Shown piece after piece: positions 17,508 through 27,019 of a stretch of DNA of 64,000 bases. The stretch is from Chryseobacterium sp. R2A-55 (GTDB taxonomy: Bacteria; Bacteroidota; Bacteroidia; Flavobacteriales; Weeksellaceae), in contig NZ_JACBFP010000010.1 of NCBI RefSeq assembly GCF_021401085.1, positions 43,709 to 107,708 of the forward strand, given 5' to 3'. The notes under the pieces are model-generated. The model was not told the origin of the DNA. It worked only from the letters and a program-made list of their open reading frames with translations, and did no database searches. Position 1 is the stretch's first letter; each line of letters opens with the position of its first letter. The position numbers and the translations under genes were made by a program.

Positions 17508-17526
17508 CATCATATTTTCAATAAGC

Positions 17527-18528
17527 ATGAAAGAATTTTCAAAAGAAGTGTACCTTAAGTGGTATGAAGAAATGACGATGTGGAGAAGGTTTGAAGACAA
17601 ATGCCGTTCTCTTTACCTAAAACAAAAAATCAGAGGATTTTTACATTTATACAACGGTCAGGAAGCGATTCCCGCAGGTTTCGTCCATGCAATGGATATG
17701 ACCAAGGATAGCATGATCACTGCTTACCGGTGCCACATCCATCCAATGGCGATGGGAGTGGACCCGAAAAGAATCCTCGCTGAACTTTGTGGAAAAGCTA
17801 CTGGGACCTCCGGCGGAATGGGTGGTTCTATGCACATTTTCAGCAAGGAAAAAAGATTTTATGGTGGTCACGGAATCGTGGGTGGCCAAATTCCTTTGGG
17901 AGCTGGGATCGCGTTTGCAGACAAATATTTCGAAACAGGCGGCGTGAACATCTGCTTCTTCGGAGATGGTGCTTCCCGTCAAGGTTCACTTCACGAAACG
18001 TTCAACATGGCGATGAACTGGAAACTTCCGGTGGTATTCGTGGTTGAAAACAACCAGTATGCAATGGGAACTTCTGTGAAAAGGACCGCAAACCACGAAG
18101 ACATCTACAAACTAGGTTTGGGATACGAGATGCCTTGTTTACCTGTAGATGCAATGGATCCCGAAAAGGTTGCTGAAGCCGCATACGAAGCGATTGAGAG
18201 AGCAAGAAGAGGAGACGGACCCACTTTTATTGAAGCCAGAACTTACCGATATAGAGGTCACTCCATGTCCGATGCGGAACCATACCGTACTAAAGACGAA
18301 GTTTCAGAATATAAGAAAGGAGATCCGATCGAAATCGTGAAAAGGAGGATTCTGGAAAATAACTGGGCTACTGAGGATGAGTTGAACGCAATTGACGAGA
18401 AATCAAGAGATTTCGTGGAAGAATGTGTGGATTTCATGGAAAACTCACCATATCCGGATCCTGAAAAAGTTTACGAATATGTTTATGCACAGGAAGATTA
18501 CCCATTCCTGGACAAATTGGAAAACTAA
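17527..18528 (+). CDS. pdhA: Pyruvate dehydrogenase E1 component, alpha subunit
   Basis: This subunit binds thiamine pyrophosphate and decarboxylates pyruvate in the pyruvate dehydrogenase complex. It has 333 residues from the chosen start (MKEFSKEVYLKWYEEM). The TPP motif GDGASRQGSLHETFNMA with VVFVVENN about 30 residues on is intact. HIHP and the phosphorylation-loop-like YRYRGHSMSDAEPYR are also typical of E1 alpha. The E2 gene follows 158 bases downstream, but E1 beta is not between or next to them, so the third subunit must lie elsewhere. The separation of E1 alpha/E2 from E1 beta is something I recall from other flavobacteria. Confidence 0.96.
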   Translation: MKEFSKEVYLKWYEEMTMWRRFEDKCRSLYLKQKIRGFLHLYNGQEAIPAGFVHAMDMTKDSMITAYRCHIHPMAMGVDPKRILAELCGKATGTSGGMGGSMHIFSKEKRFYGGHGIVGGQIPLGAGIAFADKYFETGGVNICFFGDGASRQGSLHETFNMAMNWKLPVVFVVENNQYAMGTSVKRTANHEDIYKLGLGYEMPCLPVDAMDPEKVAEAAYEAIERARRGDGPTFIEARTYRYRGHSMSDAEPYRTKDEVSEYKKGDPIEIVKRRILENNWATEDELNAIDEKSRDFVEECVDFMENSPYPDPEKVYEYVYAQEDYPFLDKLEN

Positions 18529-18547
18529 TAATTTGATAATGAGATGA

Positions 18548-18661
18548 TTTGAAAATTTGAAAATTGTTAGATTTTCGTTTTTTCAATTAATTTCTATTTT
18601 AACTACTAATAAAGAATAAATTGAAATTTTGAAATAGCATTATTATTTTCAAATTTTCAAA
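18548..18661. repeat. AT-rich inverted repeat between pdhA and E2 gene
   Basis: TTTGAAAATTTGAAAATT at 18548-18565 is mirrored by ATTTTCAAATTTTCAAA at 18645-18661, giving 17-base complementary arms about 80 bases apart. Each arm is itself a tandem of TTTGAAAA units, and more related units lie just downstream. Such motifs recur between flavobacterial genes as I recall. It may be a repeat, a protein-binding track or a structured mRNA spacer. Confidence 0.5.
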
Positions 18662-18686
18662 TTGAATAAATTTTCAAATTTAGATT

Positions 18687-20297
18687 ATGGCAGAAGTTAT
18701 TACAATGCCCCGTCTTTCCGATACAATGACGGAAGGTAAAGTGTCCAAATGGCACAAAAAAGTGGGAGATTCCGTAAAAGAAGGCGATGTTTTAGCAGAA
18801 ATAGAAACCGATAAAGCCGTTCAGGATTTCGAATCCGAAGTGAACGGAACTCTTTTGTATATTGGAACTGAAGAAGGTGGATCCTCACCGGTAGATTCTG
18901 TTCTGGCAATTATTGGCGAAGCAGGCGAGGATATTTCAGCATTAAAAGGCGGAAATGCAAATGCGGGTGTTGCCGGAAAACCGGAAGAAAAGAAAACCGA
19001 AGACAAACCAACTAGCGTGGAGCAAGCCAATGCGGAAATTCCTGCGGGAGTGGAAGTAATTACCATGCCGAGATTATCTGATACAATGACCGAAGGCAAA
19101 GTTGCGAAATGGCATAAAAATATTGGGGATGCGGTGAAAGAAGGCGATATCTTGGCGGAAATTGAAACGGATAAAGCAGTTCAGGATTTTGAAGCAGAAG
19201 TAAAAGGAATCTTGCTTTATCAAAGTGTAGAGGAAGGCGGCTCGAGTCCGGTGGACACCATTTTGGCGATTATCGGTCCGGAAGGAACAGATGTTTCAGG
19301 AATCGTAGCAGGTGGTGGAAAAAAACCATCCACAGCCAGCAATCAGCAAACGGCGGAAAAACCAACGGAGACCAAAACAGTTGACCAACCGAAAGCATCT
19401 GCCTCTTCTGGAGACCGCATTGCAATTTCTCCTTTGGCAAGAAAAATAGCCGAAGAAAAGGGAATTAATGTGCACGATGTGAAGGGATCCGGCGAAAATG
19501 GACGAATCGTAAAAAAAGATATCGAAGGATTTACTCCAAACACTGCACAAGTTGCGGAAAAATCTACAGCAGCACCGGTTGAAGCCACCATAGCACCGGC
19601 AATGAATTTTGTTCAAGGAGAAGATTCCGAGACGACGAATTCACAGGTAAGAAACATCATCGCTAAACGACTTGCAGAAAGCAAATTCTCTGCTCCCCAC
19701 TATTATCTGATGGTGGAAATCAATATGGATAAAGCGATTGAAGCAAGAAAAGAAATCAATTCTTTGCCAGATACCAAAATTTCTTTTAATGATATGGTAA
19801 TCAAGGCCACCGCAATGGCACTGAGAAAACATCCTCAGGTGAATTCATCATGGGCAGGAGATAAAATCATCCACCACGGAAATATCAACGTGGGAGTTGC
19901 AGTCGCAATTCCTGATGGATTGGTGGTTCCTGTACTGAAAAATGCGGATCAGATGAACTACAACCAAATCGCTTCATCGGTAAAAGATATGGCAGGAAGA
20001 GCAAAATCAAAAGGTTTGAAAGCCAATGAAATGGAAGGATCAACATTCTCTGTTTCGAACCTGGGAATGTTCGGAATTGAAACCTTTACTTCCATTATCA
20101 ACCAACCGAATTCCGCAATTCTTTCTGTAGGCGCGATTATTGAAAAACCCATCGTGAAAAATGGACAGATCGTGGTAGGAAACACCATGAAACTTTCATT
20201 GGCTTGCGATCACAGAGTAGTAGACGGAGCAACCGGAGCACAATTCCTTCAGACCTTGAGAACCTATTTGGAGCAGCCCTTAACTTTGCTGCTGTAA
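18687..20297 (+). CDS. pdhC: Pyruvate dehydrogenase E2, dihydrolipoamide acetyltransferase
   Basis: This is the core subunit that carries the acetyl group on lipoyl arms and transfers it to CoA. It has 536 residues. There are two lipoyl domains in tandem (residues 1-80 and 122-200) with lipoylated lysines at Lys43 and Lys163 in identical ETDKAVQDFE contexts. Ala/Pro/Lys-rich linkers follow. The E3/E1-binding domain is ISPLARKIAEEKGI (about 246-283). The catalytic domain ends with DHRVVDGATG, where His509 and Asp513 are the active-site pair. It is most likely co-transcribed with pdhA, with a strong terminator after it. Confidence 0.96.
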   Translation: MAEVITMPRLSDTMTEGKVSKWHKKVGDSVKEGDVLAEIETDKAVQDFESEVNGTLLYIGTEEGGSSPVDSVLAIIGEAGEDISALKGGNANAGVAGKPEEKKTEDKPTSVEQANAEIPAGVEVITMPRLSDTMTEGKVAKWHKNIGDAVKEGDILAEIETDKAVQDFEAEVKGILLYQSVEEGGSSPVDTILAIIGPEGTDVSGIVAGGGKKPSTASNQQTAEKPTETKTVDQPKASASSGDRIAISPLARKIAEEKGINVHDVKGSGENGRIVKKDIEGFTPNTAQVAEKSTAAPVEATIAPAMNFVQGEDSETTNSQVRNIIAKRLAESKFSAPHYYLMVEINMDKAIEARKEINSLPDTKISFNDMVIKATAMALRKHPQVNSSWAGDKIIHHGNINVGVAVAIPDGLVVPVLKNADQMNYNQIASSVKDMAGRAKSKGLKANEMEGSTFSVSNLGMFGIETFTSIINQPNSAILSVGAIIEKPIVKNGQIVVGNTMKLSLACDHRVVDGATGAQFLQTLRTYLEQPLTLLL

Positions 20298-20327
20298 TAA
20301 AAAGCGTTAACAACGCTGAAAATATTC

Positions 20328-20369
20328 AAAACCCTTTCAATATTTCGAATAATGAAAGGGTTTTTTATT
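20328..20369 (+). terminator. Terminator of the pdhA-E2 unit
   Basis: AAAACCCTTTCA pairs with TGAAAGGGTTTT, followed by T residues. Confidence 0.88.
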
Positions 20370-20410
20370 AAAACCCGAACCATTAATAAAATAGTTTCAA
20401 TCAAATTCAC

Positions 20411-20418
20411 TATTTTTG
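20411..20418 (+). promoter_or_regulatory. -7 box TATTTTTG six bases before the LolD-like ATG
   Basis: TATTTTTG ends exactly 6 bases before the ATG at 20425. Transcription should then start within a few bases of the ATG, giving a leaderless or nearly leaderless mRNA. The upstream TTG at 20416 is inside the box and cannot be the start. Confidence 0.55.
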
Positions 20419-20424
20419 AACCTT

Positions 20425-21090
20425 ATGATCAGAGCGAAAAATATACATAAATCCTATGGGGATTTGGAAGTTTTGAAAGGAGTGGATCTCCATATTCTGG
20501 AAGGAGAGGTGGTGTCCATCGTGGGTGAATCCGGTGCTGGAAAATCCACACTGCTGCAAATTCTGGGTACCCTCGATTCACCGACTGATCCAAAAGCTTT
20601 CGGAACTCAGATTGCTTTAGCCGGAAATTCCTTTATTGAAATGAATGACCGCCAACTCTCAAAATTCAGAAATGAAAATATTGGATTCGTTTTTCAGTTT
20701 CACCAACTATTACCGGAGTTTACCGCATTGGAGAACGTACTCCTTCCCACGAAGATTTCTGGAAAAAACGAAAGGGAATCTTTAGAAAAGGCCTATTCGC
20801 TATTTGAGGATCTGAATATTGTACACAGACTTCACCACAAACCTAGTGAAATGTCTGGAGGAGAAGCTCAGCGAACTGCCGTTGCAAGAGCTTTGATCAA
20901 TTCCCCGAAAATCATTTTTGCTGATGAACCCACAGGAAACCTGGATTCAAAAAACGCCGATGATCTGCACCATCTTTTCTTCAATTTAAGGGATAAGTAC
21001 AACCAAACCTTCGTCATCGTCACCCATAACACGCACCTTGCAGAAACCACTGACAGGAAGTTGGTGATGAAGGACGGACTTATTATTTAA
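20425..21090 (+). CDS. ABC transporter ATP-binding protein, LolD/MacB-like
   Basis: This is the ATPase subunit of a type VII ABC transporter, 221 residues from ATG 20425. Walker A is GESGAGKST (residues 34-42), the signature is MSGGEAQR, and Walker B is IIFADEPTGNLDS, with the H-loop in VTHNTHLA. The GNLDS wording and FQFHQLLPEFTALENV are typical of the LolD/MacB/FtsE group, which powers lipoprotein release or other mechanical work at the inner membrane. No permease gene (LolC/E or MacB-like) is adjacent, so the partner is encoded elsewhere. LolD is the best guess, given its usual lone position in Bacteroidota. Confidence 0.9.
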   Translation: MIRAKNIHKSYGDLEVLKGVDLHILEGEVVSIVGESGAGKSTLLQILGTLDSPTDPKAFGTQIALAGNSFIEMNDRQLSKFRNENIGFVFQFHQLLPEFTALENVLLPTKISGKNERESLEKAYSLFEDLNIVHRLHHKPSEMSGGEAQRTAVARALINSPKIIFADEPTGNLDSKNADDLHHLFFNLRDKYNQTFVIVTHNTHLAETTDRKLVMKDGLII

Positions 21091-21146
21091 GTAGTAGAGT
21101 AGTTTAGTATTTTAGAATTCAATTAAAAAAAACCAAGCGGAGTAGA

Positions 21147-21824
21147 ATGTCGATAAAATTCCTGGCAGAAGATGACCGACCCAGAGAGAAGTTCCTGCTG
21201 AAAGGCAAGAACGCACTTTCTGATGCGGAGCTTTTGGCAATCATCATCAAGATGGGACATCAGGACGAATCGGCGATTGAATTGGCACGAAGGATTTTGA
21301 AATCAGTGGACCATAACTGGAATGAGTTAGCGAAATTATCTGTAAAAGATCTGACCAAATTCAAAGGAATCGGACCGGTAAAGGCTATAGAGATTTTAAC
21401 CGCTGTAGAAATAGGGAGAAGAAGGGCAGTTCAGGAAGTTCCGGAAAAAATGCCAATCAGCAATAGTGAGGATACTTTCAGGATCTTGCAGCCTTTCTTG
21501 GGGGATTTGCAAACGGAAGAATTTTGGGCAATTTTCCTGAACCAAAGCAATAAGGTGTTGCTCAAATCCCGGTTGACTTCCGGCGGAATCAACCAATCTG
21601 TGGTAGATGTGAGGATTTTGTTCAAAACCGCACTCGAAAATTTCGCAACCGGAATCATCGTGGCTCATAATCATCCATCCGGAAATTTGAAGCCAAGTCA
21701 GAATGACCTGAATATTACCAAACAAATTTCGCAGGCTGGAAAAATACTGAACATCCAGCTGATAGATCACCTGATTATCACCCAAAATTCGTGGTTCAGT
21801 TTTGCAGAAGAAGGATTAGTATGA
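21147..21824 (+). CDS. radC: RadC family JAMM-domain protein
   Basis: The 225-residue protein has an N-terminal helix-hairpin-helix-like part (LSVKDLTKFKGIGPVKAIEILTAVEIGRR) and a C-terminal JAB1/MPN domain. The metalloprotease motif is complete: a Glu on the central strand and AHNHPSGNLKPSQND with the two His and the Asp that bind zinc. RadC was named for DNA repair, but its role there is doubtful and its biochemical activity is not established. The next gene starts within its stop codon (ATGA), so the two are translationally coupled. Confidence 0.94.
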   Translation: MSIKFLAEDDRPREKFLLKGKNALSDAELLAIIIKMGHQDESAIELARRILKSVDHNWNELAKLSVKDLTKFKGIGPVKAIEILTAVEIGRRRAVQEVPEKMPISNSEDTFRILQPFLGDLQTEEFWAIFLNQSNKVLLKSRLTSGGINQSVVDVRILFKTALENFATGIIVAHNHPSGNLKPSQNDLNITKQISQAGKILNIQLIDHLIITQNSWFSFAEEGLV

Positions 21825-22696
21825 TCAGTAAACTGAAATATCACGAGATAGATTTCCAGAAATATTCGCACTGCATTGAAAATTCTGTCCAGAAAAATTT
21901 CCACGCACAAAAAGAAATCCTGGATGAGCTTTGCGAAAATTGGGAACTTTTGGTTTTTGAAGATTATCGTTTCGTGATGCCTGTTCCGATCCGGAAAAAA
22001 TTCGGATTCCGCTTTGTGGTAATGCCACTCTTTTGTCAGCAATTGGGAGTATTCGGTCCGGAGAAAAACCCAAATATGGAGCAGGAATTTTTGAATTTTT
22101 TTCAATCACATTACCGAATTTTGACCTATTCCTTTAATTTTCAAAATTCTTTTCAATCAACATTAAAAACCAAAAAAAATTATTGGATCGGACCCACTGA
22201 ATATGCGATTTTGAGAAAAGATTATTTCAAAGGCCGAAAATCCACAGTGAAAACTGCGCAGTACCTGGAGTTTAAAGAGTTTTCACTTAAGGAAAACCTA
22301 CGCTTCATTAAAAATAACTTTAAAGGTCTGGATAAGAAAAACGACCAGGAAAAATTCTTTAGATTCCTTCACTTTCTTGATGAAAAAAACAGGCTGCGAA
22401 TATTTGGATCCTGCAAAGATCAGGATTTGACAAACTTAGCGATCCTGATTGAAGATGGAGATGGCTTTTCGTTATTGGGACTGATCAATGACGAACAATT
22501 CCGTAATGATAATGGTGCGTCATTTCTCATTGACCGCATTTTGAAAGAGAATATTTCCGAAAAACCCTTCAGTTTTATGGGCGGAAGCATACGCGGAATA
22601 GAGGTTTTCTTTAAAAGTTTCGGATCGGAACTGCAAGAATACGCTATTATCGAAAATTCTGTAAAGGATTTGATGACTGACTTCTTCAAAAAGTAG
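21821..22696 (+). CDS. Unknown protein, possible acyltransferase fold, coupled to radC
   Basis: The 291-residue protein begins at ATG 21821, overlapping the radC stop by four bases. Soluble, no signal peptide, rich in Phe, Lys and Asn. The pattern of strands in the first 90 residues (LLVFEDYRFVMPVPIRKKFGFRFVVMPLFCQQLGVFG) and the last third (LTNLAILIEDGDGFSLLGLIND, GASFLIDRIL, PFSFMGGSIRGIEVFFKSFG) recalls GNAT/FemAB-like N-acyltransferases, where such SIRG-type segments bind the acyl carrier. I cannot assign it to a named family. The tight link to radC may be conserved in flavobacteria and would be the first clue to its role. Confidence 0.78.
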   Translation: MISKLKYHEIDFQKYSHCIENSVQKNFHAQKEILDELCENWELLVFEDYRFVMPVPIRKKFGFRFVVMPLFCQQLGVFGPEKNPNMEQEFLNFFQSHYRILTYSFNFQNSFQSTLKTKKNYWIGPTEYAILRKDYFKGRKSTVKTAQYLEFKEFSLKENLRFIKNNFKGLDKKNDQEKFFRFLHFLDEKNRLRIFGSCKDQDLTNLAILIEDGDGFSLLGLINDEQFRNDNGASFLIDRILKENISEKPFSFMGGSIRGIEVFFKSFGSELQEYAIIENSVKDLMTDFFKK

Positions 22697-22707
22697 CAAA
22701 TAATTAG

Positions 22708-22715
22708 TAATTTTG
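22708..22715 (+). promoter_or_regulatory. -7 box TAATTTTG upstream of the DUF7935 gene
   Basis: TAATTTTG matches TAnnTTTG exactly, 20 bases before the ATG at 22736, and just after the stop of the preceding gene. It likely drives the DUF7935 gene and ppa together. Confidence 0.55.
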
Positions 22716-22735
22716 CACCCTTAAAGAAACTTTGG

Positions 22736-23245
22736 ATGATTCTTTCACCTTATTTGCCTTATGCATTCGCTCTGCTTATTGCGGTGCCATTTCTGATTCT
22801 GTTCAGACATTTTGTGTTTAGCTTTATCAAACTGAAAAATCAGGAACTAAAAATGATCACAGTGAAGGGGGCTTCAGGACAAAGGATTCATGCTTACGAA
22901 AGATTGACGCTGTATCTGGAGCGTTTGAAACCAGCGAATCTCGTGACGAAATTCGATCCTAATTTGGCGGTTTACGAATTCCTTTTCCTTACGGAGAAAA
23001 CCATTAACGAAGAGTTTGACTACAATGCGTCGCAGCAACTTTATCTGCCCAAAAATACGTGGTCAAATATTGTAACCAGTAAAAATAATGTAATTCACCT
23101 TCTGCATAAAACTTACGACAGCATTAGTAATGATGCAACTTTGCAGGATTTTAAGACCGTATTTTTAATGAATTACGTGAATGGGGAGGATTATATTTCG
23201 CAAACCCTAGAAGACTTAAGAAGAGAAAACCTGATTATAAATTAA
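22736..23245 (+). CDS. DUF7935-like small membrane-anchored protein
   Basis: The 169-residue protein has one N-terminal membrane helix (PYAFALLIAVPFLILFRHFV). A soluble helical domain follows, including IHAYERLTLYLERLKPANLV, a stretch I recall from a conserved Bacteroidota family now called DUF7935. It probably sits in the inner membrane with the domain in the cytoplasm. The function is unknown. It is 9 bases upstream of ppa on the same strand, so the two are co-transcribed. Confidence 0.72.
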   Translation: MILSPYLPYAFALLIAVPFLILFRHFVFSFIKLKNQELKMITVKGASGQRIHAYERLTLYLERLKPANLVTKFDPNLAVYEFLFLTEKTINEEFDYNASQQLYLPKNTWSNIVTSKNNVIHLLHKTYDSISNDATLQDFKTVFLMNYVNGEDYISQTLEDLRRENLIIN

Positions 23246-23254
23246 ATAGAAGTA

Positions 23255-23866
23255 ATGATACCAAATTTTAAAGCCCATCCATGGCATGGAATCACAGCAG
23301 GAGAGGATGTACCGAATGTAGTGAATGTTTTTATTGAAATAGTTCCGTCCGATACCATCAAATATGAAGTGGATAAGTCTAGTGGATATCTGAAAGTGGA
23401 CCGACCACAACAGTTTTCGAATATTATTCCGGCCCTTTATGGATTTATTCCAAGAACGTATTGCCACGACGAAGTAAGAGATCTTGCCATTGAAAGTGGA
23501 GCAAATGACGTCACTTCCGGGGACTTGGACCCTCTAGACATCTGTGTGTTGAGTTCACACAACATCCATTCCGGTGGAATGTTAATGGAAGCGATCCCCA
23601 TCGGCGGTTTCAAGATGATTGACAAAGGAGAGGCGGATGACAAAATCGTAGCGGTGATGAAGGGAGATCATGCCTTCGGACATTTCCGCGATATTTCAGA
23701 GCTTCCGCAAGCAGAAGTGAAAAGATTGATGCATTACTTCCTGACCTATAAGAATTTGCCGGATGAACCCGCAAAGTGCAGAATCCAGGAGGTTTACGGA
23801 TCTGAAGCAGCCAAAGAGGTCATCTTGGCTTCGATGCGAGATTACGCAAATAAATTCGGAGGATAA
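23255..23866 (+). CDS. ppa: Soluble inorganic pyrophosphatase, family I
   Basis: The enzyme hydrolyses PPi to two phosphates in the cytoplasm, pulling biosynthetic reactions forward. At 203 residues it is slightly longer than E. coli PPase (176). The signature GDLDPLDICVL carries the metal-binding aspartates. Other active-site segments are IKYEVDKSSGYLKVDR, YGFIPRTYC and AVMKGDHAF. It ends with a strong terminator and is followed 140 bases later by a membrane-bound pyrophosphatase, so the two PPi-consuming systems lie side by side. Confidence 0.95.
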   Translation: MIPNFKAHPWHGITAGEDVPNVVNVFIEIVPSDTIKYEVDKSSGYLKVDRPQQFSNIIPALYGFIPRTYCHDEVRDLAIESGANDVTSGDLDPLDICVLSSHNIHSGGMLMEAIPIGGFKMIDKGEADDKIVAVMKGDHAFGHFRDISELPQAEVKRLMHYFLTYKNLPDEPAKCRIQEVYGSEAAKEVILASMRDYANKFGG

Positions 23867-23890
23867 GCAATAACCCGAAATTACGATTAA

Positions 23891-23925
23891 TAAAGGCAGA
23901 TGTTATTTTCTGCCTTTATTTTTTT
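23891..23925 (+). terminator. Terminator of ppa
   Basis: TAAAGGCAGA pairs with TCTGCCTTTA and is followed by seven T. Confidence 0.92.
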
Positions 23926-24009
23926 ATGGAAATTCATTGAAAATTTAAAATAATTGTGTATTTTCGGAAAATCTTTTCGTTAACAAAATTTAACATTAAA
24001 TAATAATCT

Positions 24010-26751
24010 ATGGATCTATTCATTTTAGTACCGATTTTCGGTATTATTGCGCTGATTTACACATTCATACAAAGTTCTTGGGTGAGGAAGCAAAACCCCG
24101 GAAACGAGAGAATGCAGGAGATTAGCGGTCACATCGCCGATGGAGCAATGGCTTTCTTAAAAGCAGAATACAAAATCATGCTGTATTTTGTTGCCATTGT
24201 AGCGATTCTGCTAGGTGTGATGGGTGCTTCCAATGCCAATTCCCATTGGTCGATTGGTATTGCCTTTGTTTTCGGAGCGATTCTTTCAGCAACCGCAGGA
24301 TTTATCGGTATGAAAATCGCCACAAAATCAAACGTCCGAACAGCAGAAGCCGCCAAAACCTCTTTAGCAAAGGCTTTGAAAGTTTCCTTTACCGGAGGTT
24401 CCGTGATGGGAATGGGGGTAGCCGGATTGGCGGTTCTTGGTTTAGGAACGATCTTTATCGTCATCAGACAAATTTTTGCACCAGGTTCAGGCGTTGATAC
24501 CCTTGAAATGGAAAGGACCATTGAAATCATTACTGGTTTTTCACTGGGAGCTGAATCCATCGCACTTTTCGCAAGAGTGGGCGGCGGAATCTATACCAAA
24601 GCGGCCGATGTGGGCGCCGATTTGGTAGGAAAAGTGGAAGCCGGAATTCCCGAAGATGATCCAAGAAACCCAGCAACCATCGCCGATAATGTGGGAGATA
24701 ACGTGGGAGATGTTGCCGGGATGGGAGCCGACCTTTTCGGTTCTTATGTGGCAACAGTTTTAGCGACCATGGTTTTGGGTAGAGAAACCCTTTCAAATGA
24801 TATGTTTGGTGGTTTTGCACCTATCCTTTTACCGATGTTGATTGCTGGAACCGGAATCGTGTTCTCCATCATCGGAACTTTATTTGTGAAAATCAGTGAA
24901 CAAACCGAATTGGACACCGCCCCTGTTCAAAACGCTTTGAACTTTGGAAACTGGGGAAGTATCATTTTAACTGCTATTTCATCTTATTTCCTGGTTAATT
25001 ACCTGATGCCGGAAACCATGTCTTTAAGAGGACACGAATTCACGAAGATGGGAGTTTTCGGCGCAATCATCGTGGGGTTAATTGTAGGTACTTTGATGAG
25101 CATTATCACGGAATACTATACGGCAATGGGAAAACGCCCAGTGAAAAGTATTGTGAGACAATCTTCCACAGGTCACGCTACCAATATCATCGGTGGGCTT
25201 TCTGTAGGAATGGAATCCACACTTTTGCCAATCATTGTTTTGGCGGGTGGAATTTATGGTTCTTACCTTTGTGCAGGACTTTACGGAGTTGCAATTGCTG
25301 CGGCCGGAATGATGGCTACAACAGCAATGCAGTTGGCAATCGATGCATTCGGACCCATTGCTGACAACGCCGGAGGGATTGCTGAAATGAGCGAATTGCC
25401 AAAAGAAGTTCGTGAGAAAACAGATATTTTAGACGCGGTTGGAAACACTACCGCTGCAACCGGAAAAGGTTTTGCAATTGCTTCTGCTGCTTTGACGGCT
25501 TTAGCGCTTTTTGCGGCATTCGTAGGAATTGCAGGAATTGATGGAATTGATATTTACAGAGCTGATGTTTTGGCCGGATTATTTATCGGTGGGATGATTC
25601 CTTTCATTTTCTCCTCCTTAGCGATTACTGCTGTAGGAAAAGCCGCGATGGCAATGGTGGAAGAGGTTCGTCGCCAATTCCGTGAAATCCCTGGAATTCT
25701 AGAAGGGAAAGCCGTTCCAGAATATGAAAAATGCGTGGCGATTTCTACCGATGCCTCCATTAAGAAAATGCTTTTGCCGGGTGCAATTGCTATTGTTTCT
25801 CCACTTTTGGTTGGATTTATTTTCGGACCTGAAGTTTTGGGAGGTTTTCTTGCTGGAGCAACTGTTTCCGGAGTCTTAATGGGAATGTTCCAAAACAATG
25901 CCGGAGGAGCTTGGGATAATGCAAAGAAATCTTTTGAGAAAGGAGTCGATATAAACGGGAAAACGTATTTCAAAGGTTCGGATCCACACAAAGCTTCCGT
26001 AACCGGCGACACTGTGGGAGATCCGTTTAAAGATACCTCCGGACCATCAATGAATATTTTGATCAAACTGATGTCCATCGTATCGCTGGTCATTGCACCT
26101 ACTTTGGCAGTGCTTCACAAAGACCAGATTGACCAGAACAGAAAAGCGAAGTTGGAAACCCTGCAAAAAGCAGTTACGGGAAGCTCATCTCATGAAACTT
26201 CTGCTGCTGTGGAAGATTCAGCAGGATATGATCTGGCAAAACCAACCGGAACTTTAAATGAAACCGGAGATTATGTTTATAATGTGGGAAATCCAACAGT
26301 GATCAAACTTCCGAACGGTGATGTTCTGAATATTGGTGAAGCAAGCCAGATAGCATCATTAGCAAATGGAATCGATAAAAAGGACCCCACTTTATTGAAC
26401 CAAGAAAAGTGGTTTACCATTGAAAATCTTTATTTCCAGACCGGTAGCGAAAAATTGAAGATGGGTTCTGAAGCTCAATTGGATAATATCGCGAAATTGC
26501 TTACCGCTTATCCGAATTTGAAATTGAAACTCGGTGGTTACACAGACAATACCGGAAATTCAGAAAGTAACAAAACATTGTCAAATCTCCGTGCACAAAG
26601 TGCGAAACTGTATCTGATGAACTTAGGAATTGCAGCCGACCGCATTGAAGCAGAAGGTTATGGTTCACAGTTCCCAGTTTGTGCGGCAAACGACACGGAC
26701 GAATGTAAAGCACAAAACAGAAGAATTGATGTTCGAGTTTTGAGCTTCTAA
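24010..26751 (+). CDS. hppA: Membrane-bound ion-pumping pyrophosphatase with C-terminal OmpA domain
   Basis: The pump couples PPi hydrolysis to export of Na+ or H+ across the inner membrane. The 913-residue protein has about 16 membrane helices in residues 1-710. The PPi-binding loop [18 protein letters not shown] begins near residue 200, and [21 protein letters not shown] follows. [10 protein letters not shown] at about 478 has Ala where K+-independent enzymes have Lys, which points to a K+-dependent type, as in Na+-pumping forms. After a linker (about 715-800), residues 801-913 form an OmpA-like peptidoglycan-binding domain: [30 protein letters not shown], with the Asp and Arg that grip diaminopimelate. 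Usual pumps end near 700 residues. Fusion to a wall-binding module would tie the pump to peptidoglycan. The stretch is one uninterrupted frame. Confidence 0.95.
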   Translation: MDLFILVPIFGIIALIYTFIQSSWVRKQNPGNERMQEISGHIADGAMAFLKAEYKIMLYFVAIVAILLGVMGASNANSHWSIGIAFVFGAILSATAGFIGMKIATKSNVRTAEAAKTSLAKALKVSFTGGSVMGMGVAGLAVLGLGTIFIVIRQIFAPGSGVDTLEMERTIEIITGFSLGAESIALFARVGGGIYTKAADVGADLVGKVEAGIPEDDPRNPATIADNVGDNVGDVAGMGADLFGSYVATVLATMVLGRETLSNDMFGGFAPILLPMLIAGTGIVFSIIGTLFVKISEQTELDTAPVQNALNFGNWGSIILTAISSYFLVNYLMPETMSLRGHEFTKMGVFGAIIVGLIVGTLMSIITEYYTAMGKRPVKSIVRQSSTGHATNIIGGLSVGMESTLLPIIVLAGGIYGSYLCAGLYGVAIAAAGMMATTAMQLAIDAFGPIADNAGGIAEMSELPKEVREKTDILDAVGNTTAATGKGFAIASAALTALALFAAFVGIAGIDGIDIYRADVLAGLFIGGMIPFIFSSLAITAVGKAAMAMVEEVRRQFREIPGILEGKAVPEYEKCVAISTDASIKKMLLPGAIAIVSPLLVGFIFGPEVLGGFLAGATVSGVLMGMFQNNAGGAWDNAKKSFEKGVDINGKTYFKGSDPHKASVTGDTVGDPFKDTSGPSMNILIKLMSIVSLVIAPTLAVLHKDQIDQNRKAKLETLQKAVTGSSSHETSAAVEDSAGYDLAKPTGTLNETGDYVYNVGNPTVIKLPNGDVLNIGEASQIASLANGIDKKDPTLLNQEKWFTIENLYFQTGSEKLKMGSEAQLDNIAKLLTAYPNLKLKLGGYTDNTGNSESNKTLSNLRAQSAKLYLMNLGIAADRIEAEGYGSQFPVCAANDTDECKAQNRRIDVRVLSF

Positions 26752-26770
26752 AAAAAAATTAAATAACACA

Positions 26771-26797
26771 AATCCCGGCCGAAAAGTCGGGATTTTT
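26771..26797 (+). terminator. Terminator of hppA
   Basis: AATCCCGGC and GTCGGGATT flank a short A-rich loop, followed by T residues. Confidence 0.9.
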
Positions 26798-27019
26798 TGG
26801 TTGAATAGTAGATTGATTTCTTTGCTCAGCCCATTAATCATTTTTCATTGATAGATTTCCTTAATTCAAATTAATAATTTTTTGTAATTTAGACGTATGC
26901 AAAAATATTTCGAAATATTCGCTTTTTGTTGAATTATCATTTGCAAAAAGTCCATGTCTTAGTGAAATTTTAGTTTAGATCCAAAAAAAGACAAATTTTA
27001 ACCATAAAAATTAGTAACC

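Noticed and set aside
17452..17526. 25-codon N-terminal extension of pdhA
   Set aside because: The -7 box TATTTTTG lies inside it, and family members start at MKEFSKEVY-like sequence.
17527..20297. A complete pyruvate dehydrogenase operon
   Set aside because: Only E1 alpha and E2 are present. The fused E1 at 30141-32213 belongs to another 2-oxoacid dehydrogenase and does not supply the missing E1 beta.
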